Shown here in pieces: positions 63,558-64,000 of a stretch of DNA of 64,000 bases. Both the position numbers and the translations under genes were made by a program. The stretch's first letter is position 1; the number at the start of each line of letters is the position of its first letter. Under the pieces are notes generated by a model. That model was not told the DNA's origin, did no database searches, and saw only the letters and a list, made by a program, of their open reading frames with translations. The stretch is taken from NCBI GenBank assembly GCA_022820365.1, contig JAJEFO010000043.1, forward strand, positions 86,038 through 150,037, written 5' to 3'. This DNA comes from Silicimonas sp. GTDB taxonomy: Bacteria; Pseudomonadota; Alphaproteobacteria; Rhodobacterales; Rhodobacteraceae.

Positions 63558-63741
63558 TTGAGTGCACCACCAATCAGGTGGAGAGTGCCGGCAGCAGCTG
63601 CCGCACGTCGGCACACTGACAATACCACAATTCCAGCCGGTGCATCGCCGCGGCGTCCCGTGGCGAGTGAAATCACCGCAACTGCCGCCCGTCGTTCCCG
63701 TCATGCCGGATTCCGGCCGCCTCGATCAGCGTTCCGATGGC

Positions 63742-64000
63742 ATGCCGGACAGCCTCCTTGACCAAGGGGGTTCCTTCGAGGACGGCGAGCGCAGGCTGGT
63801 CGTCACCCATTCGCCGAAGCGCGCCCGCAAGGACGCCCGCGAACGCGAGCGCCGGATCGAGAAGCTGCGCGCCAGGCTGGAGACCGGCGACACCCCGGCT
63901 TCCGTGAGCAACCGCGGCGGCGCCCGGTTTCTCGACTTCCCCGACGGGAAGGGGCGCCTCAACGAGGCGAAGGTGGCCGAGGCGGCCCGCTGGGACGGGC
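63742..64000 (+). mobile_element. IS1634-type transposase fragment running off the window end
   Basis: The plus-strand frame reads ERRLVVTHSPKRARKDARER, ERRIEKLRARLETGD and RLNEAKVAEAARWDG, matching the middle of IS1634/IS4-like transposases. The frame is open back to 63562, but no proper N-terminus or inverted repeat is seen there, so the left end is probably truncated. The coding is more GC-rich than the neighbouring LysR gene. Confidence 0.6.

Overview
The window looks like chromosomal DNA of an alphaproteobacterium, most probably a Rhodobacterales/Roseobacter-type marine heterotroph. The evidence is GC-rich coding with many GTG starts and 4-bp ATGA/GTGA overlaps, a DddP-type DMSP-lyase-like M24 protein, an OmpA-family protein with a roseobacter-style DUF4892-like N-terminus, BMP-type nucleoside transport, a full five-step hut pathway, and several ABC and TTT importers for small organic solutes. 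No rRNA or tRNA gene and no CRISPR array was seen.

Layout. 1-962 is the 3' end of an amidohydrolase. 963-5254 is a scrapyard of mobile DNA: an OrfA fragment, an IS5-type transposase cut by a complete IS21-type element (1787-4724, with 6 + 3 subterminal 22-bp repeats), and a fic toxin gene cut on the other side of that element with its partner gene still present. 5255-10400 holds a DUF2236 protein and a 2,4-dienoyl-CoA-reductase-type flavoenzyme, bracketed by an inverted pair of a ~140-bp repeat. 10410-16986 carries sodC, an OmpA-like protein, a CinA-type protein, sfsA, map, an Fe(II)/2OG oxygenase of the HalD/BesD superfamily (hydroxylase-type triad) and the dddP-like gene. 17181-24512 is the histidine-utilisation locus: hutIHGU on one strand, hutFC on the other, with two palindromes between them. 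Next come glpD, a BMP/nucleoside ABC transporter (26737-31588) with an aldo/keto reductase and a FAD oxidoreductase, pyrF, a polar amino-acid ABC transporter (34624-37949) and clpB behind a good sigma-32-type promoter.

40938-63557 is the most interesting part. A split transketolase (two genes) is divergent from an operon of BisC-type molybdoenzyme, FGGY sugar kinase, zinc-type dehydrogenase, AraD-like pentulose-5-phosphate 4-epimerase, SorC regulator and formylglycine-generating enzyme (FGE). FGE abuts a convergent cytoplasmic sulfatase. That sulfatase is divergent from a Ssu/Tau-type ABC importer. Further on are an SDR, a broken mttB gene and an operon of a second cytoplasmic sulfatase with a TctCBA-type importer, divergent from a LysR regulator. 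My reading is an import-then-desulfate route feeding a pentulose-phosphate/transketolase route, for a substrate I cannot name. The window ends inside an IS1634-type transposase fragment.

Gene boundaries and family calls come from reading the sequence. Substrates of transporters, oxidoreductases and sulfatases are inference.
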